From Laspinema palackyanum D2a (GTDB lineage Bacteria > Cyanobacteriota > Cyanobacteriia > Cyanobacteriales > Laspinemataceae), in assembly GCA_025370845.1 (NCBI GenBank), contig JAMXFF010000005.1, forward strand, positions 4,281 through 40,556: a DNA stretch of 36,276 nucleotides, written 5' to 3'. Position numbers and translations under genes: made by a program. Within the stretch, counting starts at the first letter, position 1, and every line of letters begins with the position of its first letter. Positions 1 to 8,287 of the stretch are shown here, in pieces. The notes under the pieces are model-generated. The model searched no databases. It saw nothing but the letters and a program-made list of their open reading frames with translations, and was not told where the DNA came from.

Positions 1-118
1 TACGAACTTAAGAAACGACTGAAGTCGTTACTACGAACTTAAGAAACGACTGAAGTCGTTACTACGAACTTAAGAAACGACTGAAGTCGTTACTACGAAC
101 TTAAGAAAGAAACCCTAT
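1..118. repeat. Tandem array of a 31-base palindromic repeat
   Basis: Three identical 31-base units start at 1, 32 and 63, and a partial fourth starts at 94. Each unit contains the hairpin core AACGACTGAAGTCGTT (7-base arms AACGACT/AGTCGTT) and an AGAA-containing linker with CTTAAG. Units abut with no unique spacers, so this is not a CRISPR array. The same core recurs at 11841-12006, 15279-15428 and 33632-33656. The array may continue left of the window. Confidence 0.9.
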
Positions 119-121
119 TAA

Positions 122-832
122 TTATTCGTGGATGCGACCGTCTGGCATGATGGCTCCGGTTAATTTGGTGCCAATTAGCTTGACAAAAAGGCGGTCTTTT
201 GTGCCGATTTTAGCGCCCCGTAGGTCAGCGCCAGTTAAATCGGCTCCACTTAAATCGGCTCCGATTAAATTAACATTTTGTAAGTTGGCATAAGTGAGAT
301 TGGCTTGCAATAAATTGGCGCGGAATAAGTTGGCTCCTTGCAAGTTGGCTCCGGATAAATTAATTTTGTGTAAAAAGCCATCACTGAGGTCCGCTTGACT
401 AAGGTTAGCATGGCTTAAATTTCTGCCGGATAGGTCTTTTTCCCGCAAGTCTTGACCCCGCAAATCGGCTCCGGTTAGGTCGGGATTGTGCGGTTTGTGC
501 GATCGCCGTTGACCCTGAGCATGAGCGTGGGTCCGATCGCCGGAATGGGGCGGATTGGAGTAGGTGTAACCGGCGCTAGATTTGTTGGTTTGGTATCCTG
601 ACGAGGGCCGATCGCTGGAATGGGCTTTTCCTGGATTGGATCGCAGGCGATCGCGCGCTTCGTTAATTTGTTTTAATTTATCTTGGGCTTTGGAAACCAA
701 ACGGGCATTATCTTTGGGTATGCGATCGGGATGCCAAATAAACGCCAAATCTTTATAAGCCTGGTTCACTTCCTCTAGTGATGCTCCAGGCTCTAACCCC
801 AGTTCTCGATAGTATTTATCCAGCTCGTTCAT
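122..832 (-). CDS. J-domain and pentapeptide-repeat protein
   Basis: This 236-residue protein begins with a DnaJ-like domain (about residues 5-65) carrying the HPD motif at 34-36 that stimulates Hsp70 ATPase activity. A Ser/Gly/His-rich linker (about 66-117) follows. Residues 118-230 hold tandem pentapeptide repeats of the A(D/N)LxG type, which form a right-handed quadrilateral beta-helix. No signal peptide or membrane segment is seen, so it is probably cytoplasmic. By family knowledge the J domain would recruit a DnaK, with the beta-helix as a binding or scaffold surface; the client is unknown. The start is the ATG at 832. The reading frame stays open upstream to about 1042 but offers no convincing start. 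The gene lies between a tandem repeat array and a structured intergenic element and looks monocistronic. Confidence 0.85.
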   Translation of the reverse strand: MNELDKYYRELGLEPGASLEEVNQAYKDLAFIWHPDRIPKDNARLVSKAQDKLKQINEARDRLRSNPGKAHSSDRPSSGYQTNKSSAGYTYSNPPHSGDRTHAHAQGQRRSHKPHNPDLTGADLRGQDLREKDLSGRNLSHANLSQADLSDGFLHKINLSGANLQGANLFRANLLQANLTYANLQNVNLIGADLSGADLTGADLRGAKIGTKDRLFVKLIGTKLTGAIMPDGRIHE

Positions 833-1463
833 TGGCGATCGCTCTACGCTCTTAATAGGAAGTGGCGTGATTGGCTCCGAACTCTGAAAAAAATGCTCCC
901 TCGGTTCGGGGTTAACCGTTTCCAGGGTAACACCTGAAGGGAAGGTTTGGCCTGTGCCTCTCTTCCCTTGCTCGTCAAGACTGTGATCCGGCGGCGCTTT
1001 GTTGAGCAGACGGGTTTGCCTCTTGGAGGAGGGGATGCTAGACTAGCGAGGGTTTTGGGCTTCATAACCCTTGCATCTAGTCGGGATGTAGTCGTCTCTT
1101 AAAACAGGAGACTCTCCCAGGTAGCCGCATCCCCTCCCCCAGGAACTTTAGGCGGCGATCGGTTCTTTGAAATTAAACACTCATCTCAAATTTGGGGTAA
1201 TCCCAATGCTTAGACCTTCTGGGTTGAGCATACCCGGTTAAAAACTAACCCGAGTGCAATCAATTTGACAGATTAGACCCGTTTAATTGTTATTTAATCA
1301 ACTCATCCCCCTAAAATTTCCCAAGGATGTAGCTCCGATGTATTGAGTTTACAATTACCTGACCTAATATCAAATCCCAAAATCTGCTACGGTTTCATTA
1401 AAACTCCTCCAGCAATTATTTCCGAATGAGTCGGCTGCTTTACAACCCTTGATTGAGGTAAAA
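833..1463. other. Intergenic region with structured DNA/RNA element
   Basis: This gap separates two divergent genes. Leftward frames over 844-1065 are open, but they give low-complexity basic peptides with no recognisable domain, so I do not call a gene. Positions 1028-1137 can fold into a three-way junction, listed separately. The part from 1140 to 1463 is AT-richer and presumably holds the promoter of the rightward chemotaxis-like gene; no clear -35/-10 pair is visible. Confidence 0.5.
1028..1137. other. Three-way-junction structured element, possible ncRNA
   Basis: An 11-base perfect stem closes the element: GGAGGGGATGC at 1028-1038 pairs with GCATCCCCTCC at 1127-1137. Inside lie two hairpins. 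One is GACTAG 1041-1046 with CTAGTC 1077-1082, containing AGGGTT 1049-1054 with AACCCT 1066-1071. The other is GTCTC 1094-1098 with GAGAC 1108-1112. I do not recognise a known RNA family. It could be a small RNA, a leader of either neighbour, or the relic of a mobile element end. Strand is undetermined because the fold is nearly symmetric. Confidence 0.45.
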
Positions 1464-3128
1464 ATGTCCACCTACGAACAGTCCCGTCAGGTTCCACAGA
1501 TTCCCTTGGCTGCTAATGAGCGATCGGTCCTGTTATCTATATCTCGGATAGCCAGTATTACGGTTATTTTGATTGGCTGTATGGTCATCTTCGGATGGAT
1601 GTTCAATATCCCGACGCTCAAAAGTGTTGTCCCTGGATTGGTGACTATGAAAGCCAATACCGCGATTGGTTTTATCTTGGGAGGAACTTGCATTAGCTTG
1701 TGGCATCGAGGGTCCAGAGAGAGTCAGAGTAGGCGGGCTGCTTTAATTTGCGCCATCTTGGTTTTGACCCTAGGGTTGTTGACTTTAATACAATATGGGT
1801 TTGCCATCAATTTAGGCATTGATGAACTGTTTTTTAAAGAATCTGTGGGTGCTGTTGCTACGGCGAACCCCGGAAGGATGGCACCGAATAGTGCTTTTAA
1901 TTTTCTGTTGTTGGGTTCGGCTTTGCTGCTGATTTGTATTCCCAGACCCAACTATTTGGCGGCACAATTTTTGACGATTTTAGGATTTTTAATTGCGTTT
2001 TTTGGTTTTCTGGGGTACTTGTATGGCAATGCCTTTTTTTATCGCTTAGATAAAGCATTTACCGCGATGGCATTGCATACGGCGGTAGGATTTATCGTGC
2101 TGTGCTTGGCGATGCTGTTTGCGCGTCTTGATGTGGGAATTATGGCCGCGATCGCCAGTCCGACAGCAGGGGGATTGATGGCGAGACGGCTTTATCCGGC
2201 AGCGATTATTATCCCTCCCGTCTTATGTTGGATCATTTTAATCGGTTGGCGGGGAGATTTATACACGGCAGAGATGGGAATTTCTCTCCTCGGTATATTA
2301 AATGTGATAGTTTTTTCCGGGTTGATTTGGTGGAATGCCTGGACCCTAGGACAGATTGATCGCCAACGGCTTCACGCAGAAACCAGCCTAAAAAAGGCAT
2401 TTGAATCCTTAGAATACCGGGCGAAAATGCAGAAAACTCTATCTACGGAGTTGGCAACCGCATTTTCTCAAATTAGAACAACGATGAATGAATTGGAAGC
2501 CTCTGCAAGTGCTACAGCAGAACAAGCGAAGGCGGCAGATGCTCAAGCTCATCGATCGCGATCGCTTTCATCAGGAGGAAAGGCGGCGGTGGACCGGACT
2601 CAAACTGGGATGAATACGTTAGAACAAAAGGTCGGCGCGATCGCTTCTGAGATTACCCAGACTCAACAGCAAGCCGCTCAAATTGGGGAAATTTCTCGGT
2701 TGGTCAGTCATTTAGCGACTCAAACCAATATTCTGGCGTTGAATGCTGCGATCGAAGCGAGTCGGGCAGGGGAGCAGGGAAAGGGTTTTGGGGTTGTTGC
2801 CAGCGAAATTCGGTCTTTAGCGGACCAAAGTAAGGTACTCGCACAAAAGATTAGTAACTTAATTAATGATATCCAGACGGCAGTCGCTTCTACGGTGGCG
2901 GTAACGGAAGAGGGCATCGAAACGGTACAAACTGGGGTGGCGATCGCTCAAGAAATGGCTGAGGCATTTGACGGGGTTGCTCAAGCGATCGACAATATTT
3001 TTGTTAACAATCAAAATATTGCCCTCACCGCCCAACAGCAAGCAGCGGCGATCGCTCAAGTGGTTAATGTCATGAATGCGATCGATCTCAACCCTCATGA
3101 AACCCTGTCCACATCCGGGGATGCTTGA
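1464..3128 (+). CDS. Multi-pass membrane methyl-accepting chemotaxis-like protein
   Basis: The ATG at 1464 is chosen because GAGG lies at 1455-1458, giving 554 residues; a TTG at 1449 would add five. The N-terminal 295 residues contain about eight hydrophobic helices with three related M-x-x-(N/H)-(T/S)-A helix starts, around residues 62, 140 and 203. This resembles an integral membrane sensor domain rather than the usual periplasmic ligand-binding loop. No HAMP domain is evident. Residues 330-540 form the MCP coiled coil, with the conserved tip [20 protein letters not shown] near 420-439, which contacts CheA and CheW. The C-terminal arm after the tip is rather short. No che genes lie nearby, so it would serve a kinase array encoded elsewhere, for phototaxis, chemotaxis or pilus control. 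The membrane sensor assignment is by topology only. Confidence 0.85.
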   Translation: MSTYEQSRQVPQIPLAANERSVLLSISRIASITVILIGCMVIFGWMFNIPTLKSVVPGLVTMKANTAIGFILGGTCISLWHRGSRESQSRRAALICAILVLTLGLLTLIQYGFAINLGIDELFFKESVGAVATANPGRMAPNSAFNFLLLGSALLLICIPRPNYLAAQFLTILGFLIAFFGFLGYLYGNAFFYRLDKAFTAMALHTAVGFIVLCLAMLFARLDVGIMAAIASPTAGGLMARRLYPAAIIIPPVLCWIILIGWRGDLYTAEMGISLLGILNVIVFSGLIWWNAWTLGQIDRQRLHAETSLKKAFESLEYRAKMQKTLSTELATAFSQIRTTMNELEASASATAEQAKAADAQAHRSRSLSSGGKAAVDRTQTGMNTLEQKVGAIASEITQTQQQAAQIGEISRLVSHLATQTNILALNAAIEASRAGEQGKGFGVVASEIRSLADQSKVLAQKISNLINDIQTAVASTVAVTEEGIETVQTGVAIAQEMAEAFDGVAQAIDNIFVNNQNIALTAQQQAAAIAQVVNVMNAIDLNPHETLSTSGDA

Positions 3129-3497
3129 GGGGGCTAGACGACTCCCTCACCCGCAGAAATCGTTCTCTAGTGGGGATGGATACCGGATCAAATCAGTTAG
3201 TCTTGACCGACAAGGAAGCCAAGTAACCCCTTTTGAGGATTGATTTTAATCTAAATAGAGTCTTTTCCAAATCCTCTAATTTGTATGACTGGCCAAGGAT
3301 TTGAGTGAAGGACCGCCGAGAAAAACCCTAAAAAAATTTAGATTTATTTTTGATTTGGGTTGACAGATGCGGGTGAAATCAATCATAATTAAGTTTTGAT
3401 GAGCCTCTTTAAAGAATAAGTCTAGCTCAAGGGTATGAAATCAACCCATCCCTAGGCAACACACGAAATGTAACTCCCAAATAGAATGAGGTAAATT
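3129..3497. other. Intergenic region without recognised elements
   Basis: AT-rich stretch between two rightward genes. Only a weak inverted repeat (TGAGGG/CCCTCA, about 3125-3148) is seen just after the chemotaxis-like gene. GAGG at 3487-3490, before the ATG at 3498, serves as ribosome binding site for the next gene. Confidence 0.4.
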
Positions 3498-4919
3498 ATG
3501 GCAGTTAACTTATTGGATCCGGATTTTTATCGCGCTGCTAATCAAGACTTGCGAGGATTAAATAATCAGCAAGCTCTGGAGCATTTAGTAAACTTCGGTT
3601 TAAATGAAGGACGGGTATTTTCTCCCGCAGTGGATTTAGATTTTTATCGGCGTAGTAATCCCGGTTTAGGTGCTGTTGGGTTGACGACGCGCAGGCAACT
3701 TTACGATCATCTTTCAAACTTTGGGGTCCGAGAAAATCGCCCCTTTTCATTAGTTTTCAATCCGGCTGTTTATAACAGTAGAAATCCCGATCTGGCAGCG
3801 GCAGGGGTGGTCGGGAGTGAGGCCCTGTTTAATCATTACCAAAACTTTGGGATTCGCGAGGGTCGTTCTTCTGCGATCGCCTTTGATACCAAATTTTACG
3901 AAAGCGTCAACCCAGACTTACGGCAAGCGGGATTGAACAACCGGCAATTAGTCGAACACTTTCAATTTATTGGGGCGAATGAAGGGCGGACTTCCTCGCC
4001 AAACTTTAATGTCCGCTTCTATTTAGCCGCTAACCCCGATTTAAATCAAGCATTTGGGTTCAACTTCCGGCAGGCATTTGAACATTATTTATCCAGTGGA
4101 ATACCCGAAGGACGGGTGGCGACTCCCGGAGGGACACCCCTGCCCCCGTTACCCCCACCGCCACTGCCACCAGGACCGCCGGTCCCGGCAGGACCTGGAA
4201 ACACCCCCCAAACGGCTTTAAATGCTGGGGTACTCACGGGGGTTCAAACCTTTAATCAATCTATTTCTAATACCAATCCTAATGATTACTACCGCTTTAG
4301 TTTGAGTGGACCGACGAACTTAAATGTGGTGATCAATGGCACGACTCAAGATGCCAACTTAGAACTATTTTTGGATAGTAATAATGATGGAGTTGTCAAT
4401 GCCACGGAACGTGTTGGTCTTTCCACTCAACCCGGAACCCTGCAAGATTCCGTCACGGGATTTTTCACCGCCGGTAACTATTTTGTTAATGTGTCCCAGG
4501 CGGTTACTGGGGCGGAAACTGCCTACAATTTGAATTTGATTGGCACCCCAGTCACTGGAGATGTAGGGGGGAACAGCCCGAATACATCGGCCAATCTGGG
4601 GATTTTGTCCGGGACTCGCCGAATCGATGACTTGGTGGGGAATGCGGACCCACAAGACTATTTCCGCTTTGTGCTAAATGATGTGAGAAACGTTAATTTA
4701 TTGCTAACGGGTCTCAATGATGATGCAGACTTAAGACTATATCAAACGGTGAACAATAATGGGGCGATCGAGCAAGGGAACTTGATTGCTCAATCCATTC
4801 AAAGTGGGACAACACCGGAAGCGCTCAGTCGCAGTTTAACACCCGGGGATTACTTAGTGCTAGTCTCTCCTGGGTTCCAGGGTGTGAATACGAATTACAG
4901 TCTAACTCTGTCAGCATAG
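3498..4919 (+). CDS. FY..NPDL-repeat protein with two PPC domains
   Basis: The 473-residue protein has no Sec signal peptide; repeats start at residue 9. Five imperfect repeats of 34-42 residues follow (9-39, 48-83, 88-123, 130-165, 172-206), each with FYxxxNPDL, a central hydrophobic helix ending H-x-x-x-x-G, and EGR. A proline-rich linker spans about 208-233. Two PPC-type beta-sandwich domains (bacterial pre-peptidase C-terminal, PF04151-like) follow at about 240-350 and 360-473, recognisable by D-Y-Y-R-F-x-L near the start and the G-N-Y-F-V-x-V/G-D-Y-L-V-L-V strands. The first carries an acidic, Ca-binding-like loop (DSNNDGVV). No catalytic domain is present. The same modules occur in the subtilisin gene at 8288, and a PPC domain in the metalloprotease at 6075, so this may be a non-catalytic partner or adhesive surface protein. 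A strong terminator follows. Function is inferred. Confidence 0.8.
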   Translation: MAVNLLDPDFYRAANQDLRGLNNQQALEHLVNFGLNEGRVFSPAVDLDFYRRSNPGLGAVGLTTRRQLYDHLSNFGVRENRPFSLVFNPAVYNSRNPDLAAAGVVGSEALFNHYQNFGIREGRSSAIAFDTKFYESVNPDLRQAGLNNRQLVEHFQFIGANEGRTSSPNFNVRFYLAANPDLNQAFGFNFRQAFEHYLSSGIPEGRVATPGGTPLPPLPPPPLPPGPPVPAGPGNTPQTALNAGVLTGVQTFNQSISNTNPNDYYRFSLSGPTNLNVVINGTTQDANLELFLDSNNDGVVNATERVGLSTQPGTLQDSVTGFFTAGNYFVNVSQAVTGAETAYNLNLIGTPVTGDVGGNSPNTSANLGILSGTRRIDDLVGNADPQDYFRFVLNDVRNVNLLLTGLNDDADLRLYQTVNNNGAIEQGNLIAQSIQSGTTPEALSRSLTPGDYLVLVSPGFQGVNTNYSLTLSA

Positions 4920-4950
4920 GACGCCCAGTCCGCCGATTCCATCCAGAATA

Positions 4951-4995
4951 AACGCCTCTCAAAAGCAAATGCTCCCGCTTTTGAGAGGCGTTTTT
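4951..4995 (+). terminator. Rho-independent terminator
   Basis: A perfect 16-base stem, 4951-4966 with 4977-4992, encloses a 10-base loop and runs into five T residues at 4991-4995. It closes the unit containing the FY..NPDL/PPC gene and separates it from the metalloprotease gene. Confidence 0.93.
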
Positions 4996-6074
4996 CATGG
5001 TAGGGTGCTGCTGATTGTGGAGGCTTTTTGTGATACCCCATTCGGTTATCACAAGTCGTTGTTATAGAGTAGCCTGGGTGGAGGGCTTGGTCCGGGGAGC
5101 CGGACCCTTGAGGGTGCGGGTTTTAACAGGCTGGCCCTGTCCAAAAACAGGTTTTAGCGGTTGAACACTTTCAGAGGTTTAGATTCCCTGATGTCCTCTA
5201 TTATCTCCCATTCGGTGTGTCGTGCCCCTCCAAATTTGGGGCCCAGGGAAACGGAGCAATCTAGGGGCAAAAATTTCATTTTTGGAGTTCCTTGAGATCG
5301 GGTTCTTGGTCCTCCCACCCGATGGGTTCAGGATTGATTGGGACTTTCCTCAAGGGATAAATTAAGCAACGAGTTGGCTACTTTTCCGGGTTTCGGTTAA
5401 TTTGTAAATCCCCTTGCAGAGGGATGTTTGTCCGGTTTTCACATATTTTTTTTAATCTAGGTGATGATTTTAGCTCAGATTGGGGGTACTCTGGAACCAG
5501 AAACAGTCTAGGGCGATCGCCAATTTATTTAAGGAGTTGAAATTTAGCCCAATGACTGAACAGTGCAGCCATTCAGTCCGCTGAGTCTATCTAAACTTGA
5601 AATGTTTTAAAGGGGTCTCTCTTTGACTAAAAATTCTCTCTCCCCACTACAAAACTCCGGCTATTCTCCGGTCTCATCCAGTAAACTCAAGATGATTTCT
5701 GAGAGCAAAAAGCTTTTTTGTGGCAACGGTGTAGTTGAGGAAAACAACAAGCCCACAAAGATTCGGACTTGTTTAAAATTGACCCCCCAAAGGAGAGTCT
5801 GATGCAAATTTATCTCGATTAAATTCCACAGTTTTAGGGGATAACGTGGGATTTAACTCGGACGCAACAGGTTACCAAGTTCGCCAGATTGGCCAACTCA
5901 AAATCGGGGAAGCTCAAAAGGCGATATCGCTGTTGAGCCCCTTGACTCCGAAACATCCCGGATCCAGATGTGAACCGATAAATGGTTGCCTGGATTTCGG
6001 TGGCCGATGGTGCTGTCGAAATATCCGGTCTGATTGATTTGAATTTTGTTCTACATTGTAGAGAACTTTGCCTC
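4996..6074. other. Long intergenic region upstream of metalloprotease
   Basis: About 1.1 kb with no convincing gene. Visible items are a hairpin TTGTGATA...TATCACAA beginning near 5029, a 7-base hairpin GGTCCGG 5089-5095 with CCGGACC 5100-5106, and a strong AAGGAG at 5790-5795 leading only into a six-codon frame at 5802. Short frames over 5846-6037 show no family signal. The promoter of the metalloprotease must lie here but cannot be assigned with confidence. Confidence 0.4.
5802..5822 (+). other. Six-codon leader reading frame with strong SD
   Basis: AAGGAG at 5790-5795 sits six bases before ATG at 5802, which opens a frame encoding MQIYLD and ending in TAA at 5820-5822. It is in the same frame as the downstream metalloprotease, but several stops intervene. 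It could be a leader peptide, the decayed start of an older gene, or chance. Confidence 0.25.
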
Positions 6075-7673
6075 ATGTTAGAAAGCAGTGAGTTATTTGA
6101 CCCGAAGTCTGTCTTACGCCACAATAGCGAACCCTTCACCGGAAGTGCTTCGGGTCCATTCAGTGAAGATTTCCCGGGGACGATCGCCGCATTAGGAGTG
6201 CATCCCCGCCAACCCAATGCTTTACCAAACCCCGAGTCTATTCCCCAAGAATTATCCCCCCGGGAATCTGCCATTTGGGAAGAATTCACCCGCTTTTTCC
6301 CCGGGTTCTCCCGGAAATCTGACCGGCCCACGGATCCTCTGGAAACCCTAGGATTGCAAATGCTCTTAGTGAGGATGACAAAACCCCCTAGTCCCGCAGA
6401 TGCAGACTCCCTGACGGATGATCCACAGGTTCTCGCCGTCACCCGCGATCGCCTCACGGAGTGGAATAGCGGCAACTCTCCCTCGACCCCCAGCTTAACG
6501 GACAGTCCTGACAATCCCTTACAGACAGCAGGACCCATCGACCCGGAACCCGGCCCTGGGAATACCATCGCTACCGCTATTCCCATCGAGATCTCCGGAT
6601 TAGAAACGAGCGATCGCACCTTGGGTTTTCAACCGAATCAGACCGTTGTCGGACAAGTGAATGCTAACGATCCTGAAGACTTCTATCGCTTCACTCTCTC
6701 TGAGCCCGGAACTTTCACCGCTGATCTCACCCAGTTGACGGGAGATGCTGACTTACGTCTAGTTCGAGATTTCAACGGCAATGGCATCATTGATCCAGTG
6801 ACCGATCGCAATGGTAATGGCATGATCGATCCGGAAGAAATCGAAATCATCGCATGGCAACCCCATCGCGGTATTACCAATGAATCCATCCGCCAATTTT
6901 TAGATGCGGGCAGTTATACCCTGCAAGCGCTCGCCTTCAATCAAAACACCGCCAATTACACCCTCAACACTCAATTTACCCCTAGCCCTACCGATCCCCA
7001 AGCCTTTTCCCTCGCACTCAATTTCGGACCAGGGACCGAAACCCTCACCGATGACCATCGGCAGACCATCCGCAAAGCCGCCGATCGTATTGAACAAATG
7101 GTGATTCAAAGTCCCTTTAATGCTCCCCATACTATCACCGTTGATATCGAATCCGGGGATTTCGGACCGGGATTCGTCGCATCCGCAGGACCAACTAGAG
7201 TGCGACGGCTTGATGCTGCGCCAATCCCAATCCACGGTGAAGTGGTCTTCAACACCAACCCCGAGAGCGACCTCCTGGAGCATCCCCGCTACCTGTATGA
7301 TACAATGGTTCACGAACTCACTCACGTCGTGGGGTTCGGAACCTTATGGGAAGACCACCAGGCGATCGCTGATCACGCCCAAGGATTATACAATGCTCAT
7401 ACCTTTGCGGGACAGGTTTATGGGGAAATGAACGGCACCTTCATTCCCACTCCCGTCGAACTCACCGTTAACGTAGGGGAGGGTTCTGACTTGGGGCACT
7501 GGCGCAAAAATCCCACCTTTGACAACGAAATTGGGGTAGAATCTGGACATCCCAATGAGCAGCAAGTCACCAGTGCATTAACCCTCGCCTCTTTACGAGA
7601 TCTCGGTTGGACTGTTAACTATGGCGCTGCTGAAGAGTACATTTTACCACAATTTAGGAGCCAAATCGCTTAA
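6075..7673 (+). CDS. PPC-domain HExxH zinc metalloprotease (leishmanolysin-like)
   Basis: The ATG at 6075 gives 532 residues. An upstream in-frame ATG at 5982 would add 31 residues containing two cysteines, whereas the rest of the protein has none, so the shorter form is preferred. There is no Sec signal peptide. After a low-complexity acidic N-terminus, a PPC-type domain spans about residues 155-300, with two DxNGNGxID Ca-binding-like loops near 232-253. The C-terminal 220 residues form a metalloprotease domain. It has HELTHVVGF (zinc His 413 and 417, catalytic Glu 414), a likely third zinc ligand in GHWRKN (His 475), and a terminal LRDLGWTVNY block typical of bacterial leishmanolysin-related peptidases. 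The usual ELMTG segment with the Met-turn reads NEIGVESG here, so the methionine is missing. Predicted role is extracellular proteolysis; activity is uncertain. Confidence 0.78.
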   Translation: MLESSELFDPKSVLRHNSEPFTGSASGPFSEDFPGTIAALGVHPRQPNALPNPESIPQELSPRESAIWEEFTRFFPGFSRKSDRPTDPLETLGLQMLLVRMTKPPSPADADSLTDDPQVLAVTRDRLTEWNSGNSPSTPSLTDSPDNPLQTAGPIDPEPGPGNTIATAIPIEISGLETSDRTLGFQPNQTVVGQVNANDPEDFYRFTLSEPGTFTADLTQLTGDADLRLVRDFNGNGIIDPVTDRNGNGMIDPEEIEIIAWQPHRGITNESIRQFLDAGSYTLQALAFNQNTANYTLNTQFTPSPTDPQAFSLALNFGPGTETLTDDHRQTIRKAADRIEQMVIQSPFNAPHTITVDIESGDFGPGFVASAGPTRVRRLDAAPIPIHGEVVFNTNPESDLLEHPRYLYDTMVHELTHVVGFGTLWEDHQAIADHAQGLYNAHTFAGQVYGEMNGTFIPTPVELTVNVGEGSDLGHWRKNPTFDNEIGVESGHPNEQQVTSALTLASLRDLGWTVNYGAAEEYILPQFRSQIA

Positions 7674-7727
7674 TCGCGACATCTTGCACCAGTGCCAACA
7701 CCTATAGGGGTTTGAACCTTTTAGCCT

Positions 7728-7777
7728 GTAGAGGCGCTTTTATAAGCGCCTCTACGGCGGGGGATAAATCCCCCGCC
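7728..7777 (+). terminator. Paired hairpins after the metalloprotease gene
   Basis: Two adjacent strong hairpins lie 54 bases after the stop codon: a 12-base stem 7728-7739 with 7744-7755 and a 10-base stem 7756-7765 with 7768-7777. They could end transcription or protect the mRNA, but no T-run follows. The first resembles the 28-base palindromes at 21271 and 33603, so these are probably repeat elements rather than a dedicated terminator. Confidence 0.4.
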
Positions 7778-8120
7778 TAACAGCTAAAGTCGTCTAAAGA
7801 CGACTGAAAACACCACTGTATCAGACTTGCAGTCGGTTTTTAACCGACTTTAGCTATGAGGCGGGGGGATTTATCCCCCGCCGGTTGTTGAGAAGGGTGC
7901 AAGATGTCAGTTGAAACCGACTGAAAACACCACTGTATCAGACTTGCAGTCGGTTTTTAACCGACTTTAGCTATAAGGGGATTTATCCCCCGCCGGTTGT
8001 TGAGAAGGGTGCAAGATGTCAGTTGAAACCGACTGAAAACACCACTGTATCAGACTTGCAGTCGTCTTTAGACGACTTGATTTTATGAGGCTGCCAATCG
8101 ATTTATCCCCCGCCGGTTGT
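7728..8120. repeat. Array of palindromic repeats, period about 115 bases
   Basis: A repeat unit beginning GACTGAAAACACCACTGTAT starts at 7802, 7919 and 8031, giving spacings of 117 and 112 bases; a trailing fragment lies at 8100-8120. Each unit contains a short palindrome of the type AGTCGGTT-TTT-AACCGACT or AGTCGTCT-TT-AGACGACT, and the first two units end in a block with ATTTATCCCCCGCC. The 7788-7805 palindrome is the same motif in front of the first unit. Units differ mainly by exchange of the AGTCGGTT and AGTCGTCT arm pairs. No reading frame here looks like a gene. Confidence 0.88.
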
Positions 8121-8287
8121 CTGCCCCTACAATCGAGAGTGAGATTCCCCAAATTGTGTCCCTTCTGCCAAGGAAAAATATGATAAGATGAGGATAGAAA
8201 GCCAGTTCAGCGATCGCCTGATTCAAACCCCTGAATGCGATCGACCTCAATTGGACCCAGTTGCTTAACAGCCTAGAAGAGTAGATT

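Noticed and set aside
1-118. Possible CRISPR array (also 15279-15428)
   Set aside because: Units are contiguous 31- or 32-base tandem repeats with no unique spacers, and no cas genes lie nearby.
844-1065. Leftward 73-residue frame
   Set aside because: Low-complexity basic peptide without family features; it overlaps the structured element, and a second frame is also open. One frame has a transposase-tail-like feel, but I cannot support that.
5982-6074. 31-residue N-terminal extension of the metalloprotease
   Set aside because: No ribosome binding site, and it contains two cysteines while the remainder of the protein has none.
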